Of a stretch of DNA of 64,000 nt, positions 17,187-25,705 are shown in pieces; position 1 is the stretch's first letter; the number at the start of each line of letters is the position of its first letter. Position numbers and translations under genes: made by a program. The notes beneath the pieces are model-generated. The model was not told where the DNA came from. It was given only the letters and a program-made list of their open reading frames with translations, and searched no databases. The DNA comes from Arachidicoccus rhizosphaerae (GTDB lineage Bacteria > Bacteroidota > Bacteroidia > Chitinophagales > Chitinophagaceae), in assembly GCF_900107765.1 (NCBI RefSeq), contig NZ_FNQY01000002.1:264364-328363 (forward strand), written 5' to 3'.

Positions 17187-20100
17187 ATGCCAGAAAGTTT
17201 TAAAACAACTTGTTGTTACTGTGGCGTTGGGTGTGGGGTTATTGTCCACAAGGATAGTAATGGAATGCTTGTCGCCGAAGGGGATAAAGGGCATCCTGTA
17301 AATAAAGGCATGTTGTGCAGTAAGGGCATGAATCTGCATTATACGGTTATGGATAAAAGTGACCGGTTACTGTATCCGGAAATGCGTTACCATAAGCAAA
17401 TGCCCAGAAAGAGGGTCAGCTGGGACACTGCGCTGGAAAGGGCGGCCAGGGTTTTTGCTTCCATTATAGAGAGATACGGGCCTGAAAGTGTTGCATTCTA
17501 TGCTTCCGGCCAATGTCTGACGGAGGAATATTATATCGTCAATAAGCTGGTTAAAGGTTTTATCGGATGCAATAATATTGATACAAACTCCAGGCTCTGT
17601 ATGAGTAGTGCAGTGGCTGCCTATAAAATGAGTCTTGGAGAAGACAGTGTGCCCATTTGTTATGACGATATTGAACAAACCGATCTCATTTTTGTGGCCG
17701 GCGCTAATCCTGCCTGGTGCCATCCTATAGTTTGGAGAAGGGTGGAAGCCGCCAAAGCTGCTAACCCCGACCTTAAAATAATTGTCAGTGATCCAAGAAA
17801 AACGCAGACTTGTTCACTGGCCGATGTGCATTTGCAGATCAGGCCCGGCACTGATATTACTTTACATCATGCCCTGGCCAGAATACTTATAGAGAATGGG
17901 GATATTGATATGGATTATATCAATCATCATACGGAAGGATTTCTGCCTTTGGCTAAAAAGGTAATGGAGCGCACGGTTCATGAGGCGGCTATCATCTGTG
18001 ACGTGCCGCCGGAGGATATTTATCAGGCAGCGTCACTCATTGCGCATTCCAAAGGATTACTCACCATGTGGACCATGGGTCTTAATCAAAGTGTCCGTGG
18101 AGTGGATAAGAACCTGTCTTTAATCAATCTCAATTTAATTACCGGCCGCATAGGCAGGCCTGGTTGCGGGCCGTTTTCTCTGACAGGACAACCCAATGCC
18201 ATGGGAGGAAGAGAGGTGGGAGGACTGGCCAATATTTTACCGGCCCACAGATTATTATCTAATGAGCAGGACCGGTTATACGTGCAGCAATTCTGGGGTG
18301 GAAAACCCATTGGAGAAGCCCCCGGCCTTACGGCAACTCAGATGTTTGATGCCATGGAGCAGGGATCCCTAAAAGCCATCTGGATTATGGGCACCAATCC
18401 GTTAGTGAGCCTGCCGGATGTAAGAAAGGCGGAAGCAGCACTTGCAAAAGCTGCATTTGTCGTTGTTCAGGAAGTAAGTAATAAACCTGAAACTTTGCAG
18501 TATGCTGATTTGATTTTACCAGCTGCCGCATGGGCCGAAAAGGAAGGTACGATGACCAATGCAGAGAGGCGCATTACCTATCTGAGCCGTATTACTGAAG
18601 CCCCGGGTGAAGCCAGACCTGACGCAGAGATTCTCTGTGATTTTGCAACTAGGATGGGGTTTGCCGGATTTGAGTTTAAAAACAGTGAAGAGATATTTTT
18701 AGAACATTGCAGGCTGACCGAGGGTACGAATATGGATATTGGTGGCCTGAATTATGCGATTTTAAAGGAAAAGCGATCTGTACAGTGGCCTTACCCCAAG
18801 GAGCCTTTACTGCAAAATATGCCCAGATTATTTGCTGATGGACGATTTTATACAAAATCAGGGAAAGCCATTATCAATGATCCCAATGATGAAAATGAAT
18901 CTGAACCGTTATCTGAGGATTTACCGCTCATTCTAACGACCGGTCGAATCAGAGATCAGTGGCATACCATGACCAAAACGGGAAAAGTAAATAAATTAAA
19001 GCAACATATTGCGCGCAGCTTTCTGGAAATACATCCTGAGGATGCTTTTGAAAGAGCCATATCGGAAGATGAACTAATTGAAGTAACAGGTGTCCGGGGA
19101 ACGGTAAGGGTAAAGGCGAAGCTGACTTCCGATATTAAAAAAGGAGTCGTGTTTTTACCCATGCATTGGGGGAAAATGCAAGGTAGTGATTTAAACAGAG
19201 CGAATAATATTACGAATGCACTTTTGGACAAGGTTTCCAAACAGCCGGATTTTAAATATGCGGCAGTCCAGGTCAGAAAATATATAAAGCCTAAACAGCG
19301 TATAGTAATTGTCGGTGCCGGCGCCGGCGCATTTGGTTTTGTCAAAAGATACAGGGAACTTAATGGTATTGATGAAATAGAGGTCTTTAGCAAGGAGGAT
19401 CAGCCTTTTTATAATAGGGTGATGTTGCCTGATTATATAAGCGGCACTCAAAGCTGGGAACAGATTGTGAAAATGACCGGAGATGAAGAACTTGATCATA
19501 AGGTGGTTTTGCATCGCGGCTTAAGTATCGTGAGCGTTGATAAGGATAGTAAACGAATTAAGGATGATAAAGGCCAGTGGCATCATTATGATATTCTGAT
19601 ACTGGCCACTGGCAGCCGGCCGTTTATTCTGAAGGACACGCCCAAGATGCCTGGGATATTTGCGATGCGAACCAGGATGGATGCGGATCAGTTTATGGAA
19701 CATCTGGACAGAAAAGGTGGAAAGGTCGTTATCATTGGTGGAGGGCTACTGGGTATAGAATTAGCAGGGTCTTTAATGGAGATTGGTGTGCAGTCCTGCA
19801 TTTTGCAGCGATCCAGCAGACTGATGGACAGGCAGCTGGATAGTTTAGGATGTCAGCTGTTACATGAGGAATTAGTTGAAAAAGGGATTGAAGTTTTATT
19901 CAATGATGAAGTTGACAGATTTTTAGGAGAAGAAAAATTAACGGGCATAAGACTCAGGAGTGGTAATGAAATTACCTGTCAGGCAGTCGTAATGGCTATC
20001 GGGACGAGACCCAATATGGAGCTGGCCATTCAGGCAGGGCTGAATTGCAAACGGGGGGTGGTGGTCAATGCCTACCTGCAGACGAGTGAGCCGGATATTT

Positions 20101-20687
20101 TTGCAATCGGAGAAATAGCGGAACATAACGGGATGCTATTTGGTATTACAGCCGCAGCTGAAGAGCAGGCCGCCATAGTAGCCTCTTATCTGAACGGTGA
20201 TATTGCCTCCTATTATAGCGGTTCCTTAGCCATGAATCTTTTAAAGGTACACGGCATTCAACTGTGTTCCGTGGGGATTTCGGATGCGCCCCAGGGTGAC
20301 GCAACCTACGAAGAGGTTATTTTCCTGGATCGTGCCAAAAGATATTATAAAAAATGTATTGTGCATCAGGATAAGCTTGTCGGAGCTATTCTGATTGGAG
20401 ATAAAACAGAATTTTTAGAATTTAAAACACTAATCGAGAATAGGACAGAGCTTTCTGAAAAAAGATTGGAACTGTTGAGGAGTGGAGGCGCCGCCGAACC
20501 TGTGCTTGGGAAAATTGTATGCTCCTGTGGAAATGTCGGTGAAGGCAATATCATTAATAAAATTAACGATGGGCACTGTGAGCTAAAAGCACTTTGTCAG
20601 GCCAGTGGCGCGGGAATGGGATGTGGAAGTTGTCGACCGGAAGTCCAGGCAATTCTGGAAAGGTCACTTGCTGCATCTTCTGTATAA
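17187..20687 (+). CDS. assimilatory nitrate reductase fused to FAD/NAD reductase and BFD [2Fe-2S] domain
   Basis: 1166 residues joining three parts. Residues 1-690 are a Mo-bisMGD nitrate reductase of the NasA/NasC type: [4Fe-4S] ligands C9, C12, C16 and C44, and a likely Mo ligand C138 in RLCMSSAV; dinucleotide-binding C-terminal part with TTGRIRDQWHTMTKTGK near 584. Residues about 700-1060 are a pyridine-nucleotide oxidoreductase (FAD site VIVGAGAGAFGF, NAD site VIIGGGLLGIELAG), like NasB or the N-terminus of NirB. Residues about 1108-1160 are a BFD-like domain with CSC and CGSC. The whole reaction, NAD(P)H to nitrate, could thus occur in one chain. No Tat signal is seen, so it should be cytosolic. 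The start is ATG, 128 bp after nirD. Confidence 0.93.
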   Translation: MPESFKTTCCYCGVGCGVIVHKDSNGMLVAEGDKGHPVNKGMLCSKGMNLHYTVMDKSDRLLYPEMRYHKQMPRKRVSWDTALERAARVFASIIERYGPESVAFYASGQCLTEEYYIVNKLVKGFIGCNNIDTNSRLCMSSAVAAYKMSLGEDSVPICYDDIEQTDLIFVAGANPAWCHPIVWRRVEAAKAANPDLKIIVSDPRKTQTCSLADVHLQIRPGTDITLHHALARILIENGDIDMDYINHHTEGFLPLAKKVMERTVHEAAIICDVPPEDIYQAASLIAHSKGLLTMWTMGLNQSVRGVDKNLSLINLNLITGRIGRPGCGPFSLTGQPNAMGGREVGGLANILPAHRLLSNEQDRLYVQQFWGGKPIGEAPGLTATQMFDAMEQGSLKAIWIMGTNPLVSLPDVRKAEAALAKAAFVVVQEVSNKPETLQYADLILPAAAWAEKEGTMTNAERRITYLSRITEAPGEARPDAEILCDFATRMGFAGFEFKNSEEIFLEHCRLTEGTNMDIGGLNYAILKEKRSVQWPYPKEPLLQNMPRLFADGRFYTKSGKAIINDPNDENESEPLSEDLPLILTTGRIRDQWHTMTKTGKVNKLKQHIARSFLEIHPEDAFERAISEDELIEVTGVRGTVRVKAKLTSDIKKGVVFLPMHWGKMQGSDLNRANNITNALLDKVSKQPDFKYAAVQVRKYIKPKQRIVIVGAGAGAFGFVKRYRELNGIDEIEVFSKEDQPFYNRVMLPDYISGTQSWEQIVKMTGDEELDHKVVLHRGLSIVSVDKDSKRIKDDKGQWHHYDILILATGSRPFILKDTPKMPGIFAMRTRMDADQFMEHLDRKGGKVVIIGGGLLGIELAGSLMEIGVQSCILQRSSRLMDRQLDSLGCQLLHEELVEKGIEVLFNDEVDRFLGEEKLTGIRLRSGNEITCQAVVMAIGTRPNMELAIQAGLNCKRGVVVNAYLQTSEPDIFAIGEIAEHNGMLFGITAAAEEQAAIVASYLNGDIASYYSGSLAMNLLKVHGIQLCSVGISDAPQGDATYEEVIFLDRAKRYYKKCIVHQDKLVGAILIGDKTEFLEFKTLIENRTELSEKRLELLRSGGAAEPVLGKIVCSCGNVGEGNIINKINDGHCELKALCQASGAGMGCGSCRPEVQAILERSLAASSV

Positions 20688-20731
20688 CTTAGTAAGTTAA
20701 TAATGGCAATAAAAAGTACAAATGAATAGCT

Positions 20732-22213
20732 ATGCAGAAATTAAAAACCTATAGTATTCCCTTTAAGGGAGGGATTGTGTCTCCGGGGTACCTGGCCAAT
20801 ATTCTGGAGTTAGCATCTAAAGCAGGTGTTCGCAAAGTAAGACTTGGCTTACGCCAGCAATTACTACTGGATGTTAAGGAAAGTAGTCAGCCCTTTTTTG
20901 AAAAAGCATGTGCAGTTGAAGGCGTCGAACTGGAAGAGAAGAGATTCGCTAAACCTGGAATGCTGAGTGCCTATCCGGTGATCCATTTTTATCAGGAAGA
21001 CAGCTGGTTAAGAGAAGGCGTGTATAAAGATGTATTTGACCAGTTTGAACAGCATCCGAAATGTAAAGTCAACGTAACAACATTTTGTCAGAGTTTTGTA
21101 CCTCTGTATACGGGACATATCAATTGGGTGGCTACTGAAAAGAGCCATTATTGGCGCCTGAGTTTAAGATTGCCGGAAAGTGAAGAAGTGCTGCATTGGG
21201 GTGAATGGATTTATACCAATAATATCGGCGCTATTACCAAGGCTATTGAAGAAGTTTTTGAAGACCCGGCTCTGGCCTTACGCAGGGATCTTGTCTTTTT
21301 TGAAAGGCTGGTTACAAAGAAACTTTCTCAGATACATTACATTCATATTCAGGCAGAAGGGCCGGAGAAGATTGCCAGATTTTATTTGCCTTATTACGAA
21401 GGCTTTAATAAAGTAGGCAATTCATATTGGTTGGGGATCTACCGCCGGGATGAATTTTTTGACCTTGCTTTTTTACTGGAACTCTGTCAGCTGTGTCTGA
21501 AAAATAAAGTGGCAGAGATGTATACCACACCCTGGAAAAGCCTGATCATTAAAGATATTGATCCGGCACTCAGGCCCATGTGGGATTTTATTTTAGGTAA
21601 GTACAGGGTGAATGTCCGTCACGCTGCCAATGAACTCAATTGGCAAATAGAGGATTGCTCTGAAGAAGGACTAAGTATTAAAAGAGCTGTTATCCGTCAT
21701 TTTGATAAAGAGGATGTCCGTACCTATGGGCTATGTTTTGGCGTGCAGATTAAGCCCATGTCCAAACTGTTTTCCTCCGTTTTAATTAAAAAGAAAAACC
21801 TGAAAAATCCTCATAGATTAAAATCTTTGGACAGGTATGATATTTTACATACGGTTGATTTTAACCCTAATACTCAAAAATGGGTGGTCTTCAGAGAGGA
21901 CGTGAAAAAAGAATATATAGGCACCTACCTGGTCTCCTTATGCAAGGAATTTTATAGCCGTAACCTGAGTCAGGAATTTCCATTGGAAACGGAGGTGGCA
22001 GAACAGGCCGAAATTGAAGATAACAGGCAGATTTATCAGTGTAATAGCTGTCTGAGTGTATATGATCCGGAAAAAGGGGACGCGTTTTTTGATATAGAAC
22101 CCGGAACAACCTGGCAGGAAGTGCCGGATAATTATCAATGCGCGGTCTGCGGGAAAGACAAATCCGGGTTTGTATGCACCAGTCCTTCTGCTTTACAATA
22201 TTTAGAGGGATAG
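20732..22213 (+). CDS. siroheme-less sulfite/nitrite-reductase-like protein with C-terminal rubredoxin
   Basis: 493 residues. Two ferredoxin-like half-domains of the sulfite/nitrite reductase type are recognisable: residues about 8-65 (FKGGIVSPGYLANILELA then RLGLRQQLLLDV) and about 225-280 (SYWLGIYRRDEFF then MYTTPWKSLIIKDI). However, neither the C-x5-C nor the C-x3-C siroheme/cluster motif is present; the nearest is a C-x7-C. Residues about 431-493 are a rubredoxin with iron ligands C437, C440, C470 and C473 (CNSC and CAVC) and the family words YDPEKGD and WQEVPDNYQC. It follows nitrate reductase by 44 bp. An electron-transfer role for nitrate reduction is inferred from neighbourhood. Confidence 0.8.
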   Translation: MQKLKTYSIPFKGGIVSPGYLANILELASKAGVRKVRLGLRQQLLLDVKESSQPFFEKACAVEGVELEEKRFAKPGMLSAYPVIHFYQEDSWLREGVYKDVFDQFEQHPKCKVNVTTFCQSFVPLYTGHINWVATEKSHYWRLSLRLPESEEVLHWGEWIYTNNIGAITKAIEEVFEDPALALRRDLVFFERLVTKKLSQIHYIHIQAEGPEKIARFYLPYYEGFNKVGNSYWLGIYRRDEFFDLAFLLELCQLCLKNKVAEMYTTPWKSLIIKDIDPALRPMWDFILGKYRVNVRHAANELNWQIEDCSEEGLSIKRAVIRHFDKEDVRTYGLCFGVQIKPMSKLFSSVLIKKKNLKNPHRLKSLDRYDILHTVDFNPNTQKWVVFREDVKKEYIGTYLVSLCKEFYSRNLSQEFPLETEVAEQAEIEDNRQIYQCNSCLSVYDPEKGDAFFDIEPGTTWQEVPDNYQCAVCGKDKSGFVCTSPSALQYLEG

Positions 22214-22261
22214 TTAAGTTGGGTGAAAGTATGTTGCAGGCAGTAATAAAATATAATAAAA

Positions 22262-22561
22262 ATGAAAATTAAACCAATTATTGAAATAGAATATTGCCCG
22301 AAATGTGGGTGGTTGCTGAGGTCTGCTTATGTGGCCCAGGAATTATTAACCACTTTTGCGGACGAGTTAGGCGGGGTAACGCTGACTCCTTCTGCTGTAA
22401 CCGGAAGGTTTCAGATTCGGTTGGACAAAAAAGAATTATTTGACAGGAAAAAAAACGGAGGATTCGAGGATGTTAAACTCTATAAAATAATGATCCGAGA
22501 TCTGATATGTAAGGATAAGCCCCTGGGACATACAGAAAGAAAAAAGACCTTGGAATCCTAG
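22262..22561 (+). CDS. SelT/SelW/SelH (Rdx)-family thioredoxin-like protein
   Basis: 99 residues. The N-terminus IEIEYCPKCGWLLRSA places a CxxC pair (C12, C15) after the first strand, followed by VAQELLTTF and, after a variable stretch, GRFQIRLDKKELFDRK, which match the Rdx domain (thioredoxin-like, selenoprotein W relatives with Cys in place of Sec). Such proteins are presumed thiol-redox factors without a fixed function. It lies 48 bp after the rubredoxin gene and 32 bp before moeA, so it probably belongs to the nitrate operon. Confidence 0.85.
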   Translation: MKIKPIIEIEYCPKCGWLLRSAYVAQELLTTFADELGGVTLTPSAVTGRFQIRLDKKELFDRKKNGGFEDVKLYKIMIRDLICKDKPLGHTERKKTLES

Positions 22562-22593
22562 ATATTGATTTGTAACTATTTAAATGGAATGTT

Positions 22594-23790
22594 TTGATAA
22601 GTGTGAAAGAGGCCAGAGCCATTATAAAAGAACAAGTATCCGCCGGGAATTTTTTGCAGGAAGACCGCAGGATATTAGACGCGCTAGGGTATTATCTGGC
22701 TACGGCTCCTTTAGCCACTACGGATGTTCCGGGTTTTGATCAGTCTGCCATGGACGGTTATGCGATAAGAATGGCAGAAAGGGGCGTGGCCTTAAAGGTG
22801 ACCCAGGAGAATTATGCCGGAGTATTAAGCCCCGGGGAATTATCACCCGGGGAAGCCGTTAGAATATTTACGGGAGCTCCGATTCCCTATGGAGCAGATA
22901 CCGTTGTTGTGCAGGAAAAGGTGGTCAGGGTGGAGGATTATATTCGGGCGGAAGACCCGGGTCTCACCAGAGGGAGAAACATAAGAGTAAAGGGGGAATC
23001 TATTAAAAAGGGGCAGCTCTTATTGGCAAAAGGAACGAGACTTACCGCAGCCAAAATTGGTCTTTTGGCCAGTGCAGGGGTTGACCTTGTACGTGTGTAT
23101 AAGAAGCCCAGGGTTTCACTGATTGTAACCGGCAGTGAGTTACAAATACCTGGCAGGCCACTGGTGGGAAGTCAACTTTATGATGCTAATTCTTATCAGT
23201 TAATGGCCGCTTTAAAAACCGATGGAGTAGATTTTGTATTTCTAAAAAGGGTTAAAGATGATCGGGAAGCTATATTAGAGGCGTTGAAGCAGGCGCTCAT
23301 AGATGCTGATCTGATTATCCTGACAGGTGGGGTAAGTGTAGGGGAATATGATTATGTAGTACAGGTATTAGAACAGTTGGGGGTAGAGCGCTGCTTTTAT
23401 AAAATCTGCCAAAAGCCCGGTAAACCGTTATTATTTGGCAAGACCGCCTCAAAATTCCTTTTCGGGTTACCCGGTAATCCGGCCGCTGCCTTTGGCTGTT
23501 ATCAATTGTATGTCAGGCAGGCTATAAGAGGTCTTTGCGGTGCTTCAGATATTTTTGAACAACCGCCTTTAGCTCATTTGCAGGAAGCATTTGAAAAGCC
23601 TGCCGGTAACACTTATTTTCTGAAAGGATATTTCAACAATGATTGGGTAGAAATTTTAAAAGAACAACAGTCTTATAAACTGAGTTCACTGGCCAGGGCC
23701 AATTGTTTAATTGAACTGCCTTCAGAGGCTTCAGTGATTAAGAAAGGAGAGCTGGTAGGGATTCATTTTTTAAGTCAGGAATACGTATAA
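22594..23790 (+). CDS. moeA: molybdopterin molybdotransferase
   Basis: 398 residues. MoeA inserts molybdate into adenylated molybdopterin, the last step that gives active Mo cofactor. Visible motifs are DVPGFDQSAMDGYAIR near residue 43-59, IFTGAPIPYGADTVV near 90, RVKGE with SIKKG, LILTGGVSVGEYDYV and the Pro-rich LFGLPGNPAAAFG. The best start is TTG at 22594, because MISVKEA aligns with the usual N-terminus and in-frame ATGs are absent upstream; GTG at 22603 is the alternative. It follows the SelW-like gene closely and supplies the cofactor for the fused nitrate reductase. Confidence 0.95.
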   Translation: MISVKEARAIIKEQVSAGNFLQEDRRILDALGYYLATAPLATTDVPGFDQSAMDGYAIRMAERGVALKVTQENYAGVLSPGELSPGEAVRIFTGAPIPYGADTVVVQEKVVRVEDYIRAEDPGLTRGRNIRVKGESIKKGQLLLAKGTRLTAAKIGLLASAGVDLVRVYKKPRVSLIVTGSELQIPGRPLVGSQLYDANSYQLMAALKTDGVDFVFLKRVKDDREAILEALKQALIDADLIILTGGVSVGEYDYVVQVLEQLGVERCFYKICQKPGKPLLFGKTASKFLFGLPGNPAAAFGCYQLYVRQAIRGLCGASDIFEQPPLAHLQEAFEKPAGNTYFLKGYFNNDWVEILKEQQSYKLSSLARANCLIELPSEASVIKKGELVGIHFLSQEYV

Positions 23791-23820
23791 AATAGTTTAG
23801 TTGAATTAAAAAGTATTACT

Positions 23821-24060
23821 ATGAATGCAGAAGCAGAGGTTTTATTTTTTGGAAATCTTACAGAGGTGACAGGAGAGAGCTCGATCAGGCTCTGGGATGT
23901 GGAGGATACGGATAGTGTGGAACAGATTGTCTTAAACAGATATCCGGAACTCAGAAAGCAAATGTATTTAATTGCCCTGGACCGGCAGTTGATTCATACC
24001 AACAGGTTACTTAAAAATAACCATACGATTGCTTTCATGCCTCCGTTTTCAGGCGGCTGA
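23821..24060 (+). CDS. moaD: molybdopterin synthase sulfur-carrier subunit
   Basis: 79 residues with a ubiquitin-like fold and the obligatory C-terminal Gly-Gly (PPFSGG), which is adenylated and then thiocarboxylated to donate sulfur to precursor Z. The start ATG is 30 bp after moeA. It is followed by moaE, its partner in molybdopterin synthase. The activating enzyme MoeB and sulfur donor are not in the window. Confidence 0.93.
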   Translation: MNAEAEVLFFGNLTEVTGESSIRLWDVEDTDSVEQIVLNRYPELRKQMYLIALDRQLIHTNRLLKNNHTIAFMPPFSGG

Positions 24061-24116
24061 TCAGTGAGGATATAACAAGCGGTCATTTAAAATTTATGGA
24101 AAGTAAAATATAAGAT

Positions 24117-24566
24117 ATGAGAAGAAGCTTATTTATTCAGGGGCCTATATCTGTAGCTTTTATTTCTGCACAAATAAGGAAGCATCAGTTTAAAACTAAT
24201 ATAGGAGCGCATCAGATATTTTTAGGCCAGGTCAGAGCGGACCAGACAGATCACGGTAAAATAAGTGGTATTGAATATACGGCCTATGAATCCATGGCAC
24301 TGGAATGCATTAAAAAAATCAAAGAAGATTTATTTGAAAAATACCCAATCAGATGTATGCATGTCTATCATAGTCTGGGTATGGTTAAAACAGGAGGCTG
24401 CTCTTTGTTTATATTTGTTTCAGCTGCTCATAGCGAAGCGGCCTATCTGGCCTGTCAGGAACTGCTGGCGAGGGTTAAAAAAGAACTGCCCATTTGGGGA
24501 AAGGAAATTGTTGATAAAGTAGGGTATCAGTGGAAACTGAATCCCGCAAATGCAAATGTATTATGA
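24117..24566 (+). CDS. moaE: molybdopterin synthase catalytic subunit
   Basis: 149 residues. MoaE converts precursor Z (cPMP) to molybdopterin with sulfur from MoaD thiocarboxylate. Family features are the N-terminal GAHQIFLGQVRADQ (G-x-xxFxGxVR), GIEYTAYESMA, the CMHVYHSLGMVKTGGCSLFI strand-loop, and the C-terminal lysine-rich VKKELPIWGKEIV that builds the active site. Its stop TGA overlaps the start ATG of the next gene (ATGA), so the two are probably translationally coupled. Confidence 0.94.
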   Translation: MRRSLFIQGPISVAFISAQIRKHQFKTNIGAHQIFLGQVRADQTDHGKISGIEYTAYESMALECIKKIKEDLFEKYPIRCMHVYHSLGMVKTGGCSLFIFVSAAHSEAAYLACQELLARVKKELPIWGKEIVDKVGYQWKLNPANANVL

Positions 24567-25483
24567 TGAATATAACCCATAAGATAAGCACTTTAAGAAA
24601 AGCCAGAGCCGAGGCGATCGTAAAATTATCGTTACCGGAAACCGCCACCGCTGTTAAGGAAGGGCGCGTACCCAAGGGAAATGTTTTTGAATTTGCCAGG
24701 GCGGCAGGATTGCTGGCCATTAAAAAGACCAGTGATTTAATTCCGGATTGTCATCCTTTGCCGGTTGAGTATGCTGCCATCAGATGCAGGCTGGAAGGGC
24801 TGAAGATTATTATTACGGTGGATGTACATACCATTTATAAAACGGGTGTTGAAGTGGAGGCCATGCATGGCGCCTCTGTTACAGCTTTGACCATCTATGA
24901 TATGTTAAAGCCGCTGGATAAGGAAATAGAGATTGACGGCATTCGGTTGATAGATAAAAAAGGCGGAAAATCGGATTATATGCAGTATGCAGGATCTGAT
25001 TTTAGCTGTGCGGTCGTCGTCTGTTCTGACAGTATCGTAAAAGGAGTTAAACAGGACCGTGCAGGCAGGGCCATTATGGATCAGTTGTCGCAGTATGATA
25101 TCTATCCTTCCGTCTATGATATTATTCCGGATGATTTTAATCTGATTCAACAAAGAGTCGGATACTTTGCTGATCAGGGATATAAATTAGTGATTTTTAC
25201 CGGCGGTACCGGCCTTTCCAAAAGAGATGTCACGCCGGAGGCCGTTAGTCCGCTTTTAACGCGTAGCATTCCCGGCATTATGGAAGCAGCCAGAGTGTAT
25301 GGAGGTATGCGAACCGCCTATGCGATGCTGTCAAGAGGCGTGGCGGGCTTTGTTAAGGACTCCTTGGTATTAACCTTGCCAGGATCAACAAATGGAGCAA
25401 TAGAAACCATGGAAGCGCTTTTTCCCCAGTTACTGCATGTGTTTCCGATCGCCAAAGGAGCCAGTCATGAATTGGTGGATTAA
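24563..25483 (+). CDS. bifunctional MoaC-MoaB/MogA protein for Mo cofactor synthesis
   Basis: About 306 residues from the ATG at 24563, which overlaps the moaE stop; a longer start at 24530 is possible but would overlap moaE by 37 bp. The first about 150 residues are MoaC (cPMP synthase accessory protein): KGNVFEFARAAGLLAIKKTS, IPDCHPLPVEY, GVEVEAMHGASVTALTIYDM and a terminal KKGGKSD. The second part is a MoaB/MogA molybdopterin adenylyltransferase-like domain: CSDSIVKGVKQDRAG, VIFTGGTGLSKRDVTPEA and LTLPGSTNGAIE. The fusion joins an early and a late step. MoaA, the partner radical SAM enzyme of MoaC, is not in the window. Confidence 0.93.
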   Translation: MMNITHKISTLRKARAEAIVKLSLPETATAVKEGRVPKGNVFEFARAAGLLAIKKTSDLIPDCHPLPVEYAAIRCRLEGLKIIITVDVHTIYKTGVEVEAMHGASVTALTIYDMLKPLDKEIEIDGIRLIDKKGGKSDYMQYAGSDFSCAVVVCSDSIVKGVKQDRAGRAIMDQLSQYDIYPSVYDIIPDDFNLIQQRVGYFADQGYKLVIFTGGTGLSKRDVTPEAVSPLLTRSIPGIMEAARVYGGMRTAYAMLSRGVAGFVKDSLVLTLPGSTNGAIETMEALFPQLLHVFPIAKGASHELVD

Positions 25484-25531
25484 GTCCCGTTGAACCGGGA
25501 TCTTTATGTCAGGATTCATTTTTTAAGAATA

Positions 25532-25574
25532 GGAAAAGGGGGAGCAGTGATACTGTTTTCCCTTTTTCGTTTTA
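25532..25574 (+). terminator. terminator of the nitrate/Moco operon
   Basis: GGAAAAGGG pairs with CCCTTTTTC around an inner CAGT / ACTG stem, with a following TTTT. It lies about 50 bases after the moaC-moaB stop. A smaller hairpin TCCCG / CGGGA is at 25485-25500. Confidence 0.55.
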
Positions 25575-25634
25575 AGACCATTGATTTTATGACCTGTAAT
25601 TTATTTAGCCGGGTAGTGGAGGTCTTTAAATAAA

Positions 25635-25665
25635 AAATCCCTCCGCAAAAAAGGCGGAGGGATTT
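25635..25665 (-). terminator. rpsA terminator
   Basis: AAATCCCTCCGC / GCGGAGGGATTT, a 12-base perfect stem with a 7-base loop. In the rpsA direction it is followed by TTTTTT. It lies about 40 bases after the rpsA stop. Confidence 0.85.
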
Positions 25666-25705
25666 ATGTATAAAACCTTTTGAAACTTAATAAAGTTCAG
25701 ACGGA

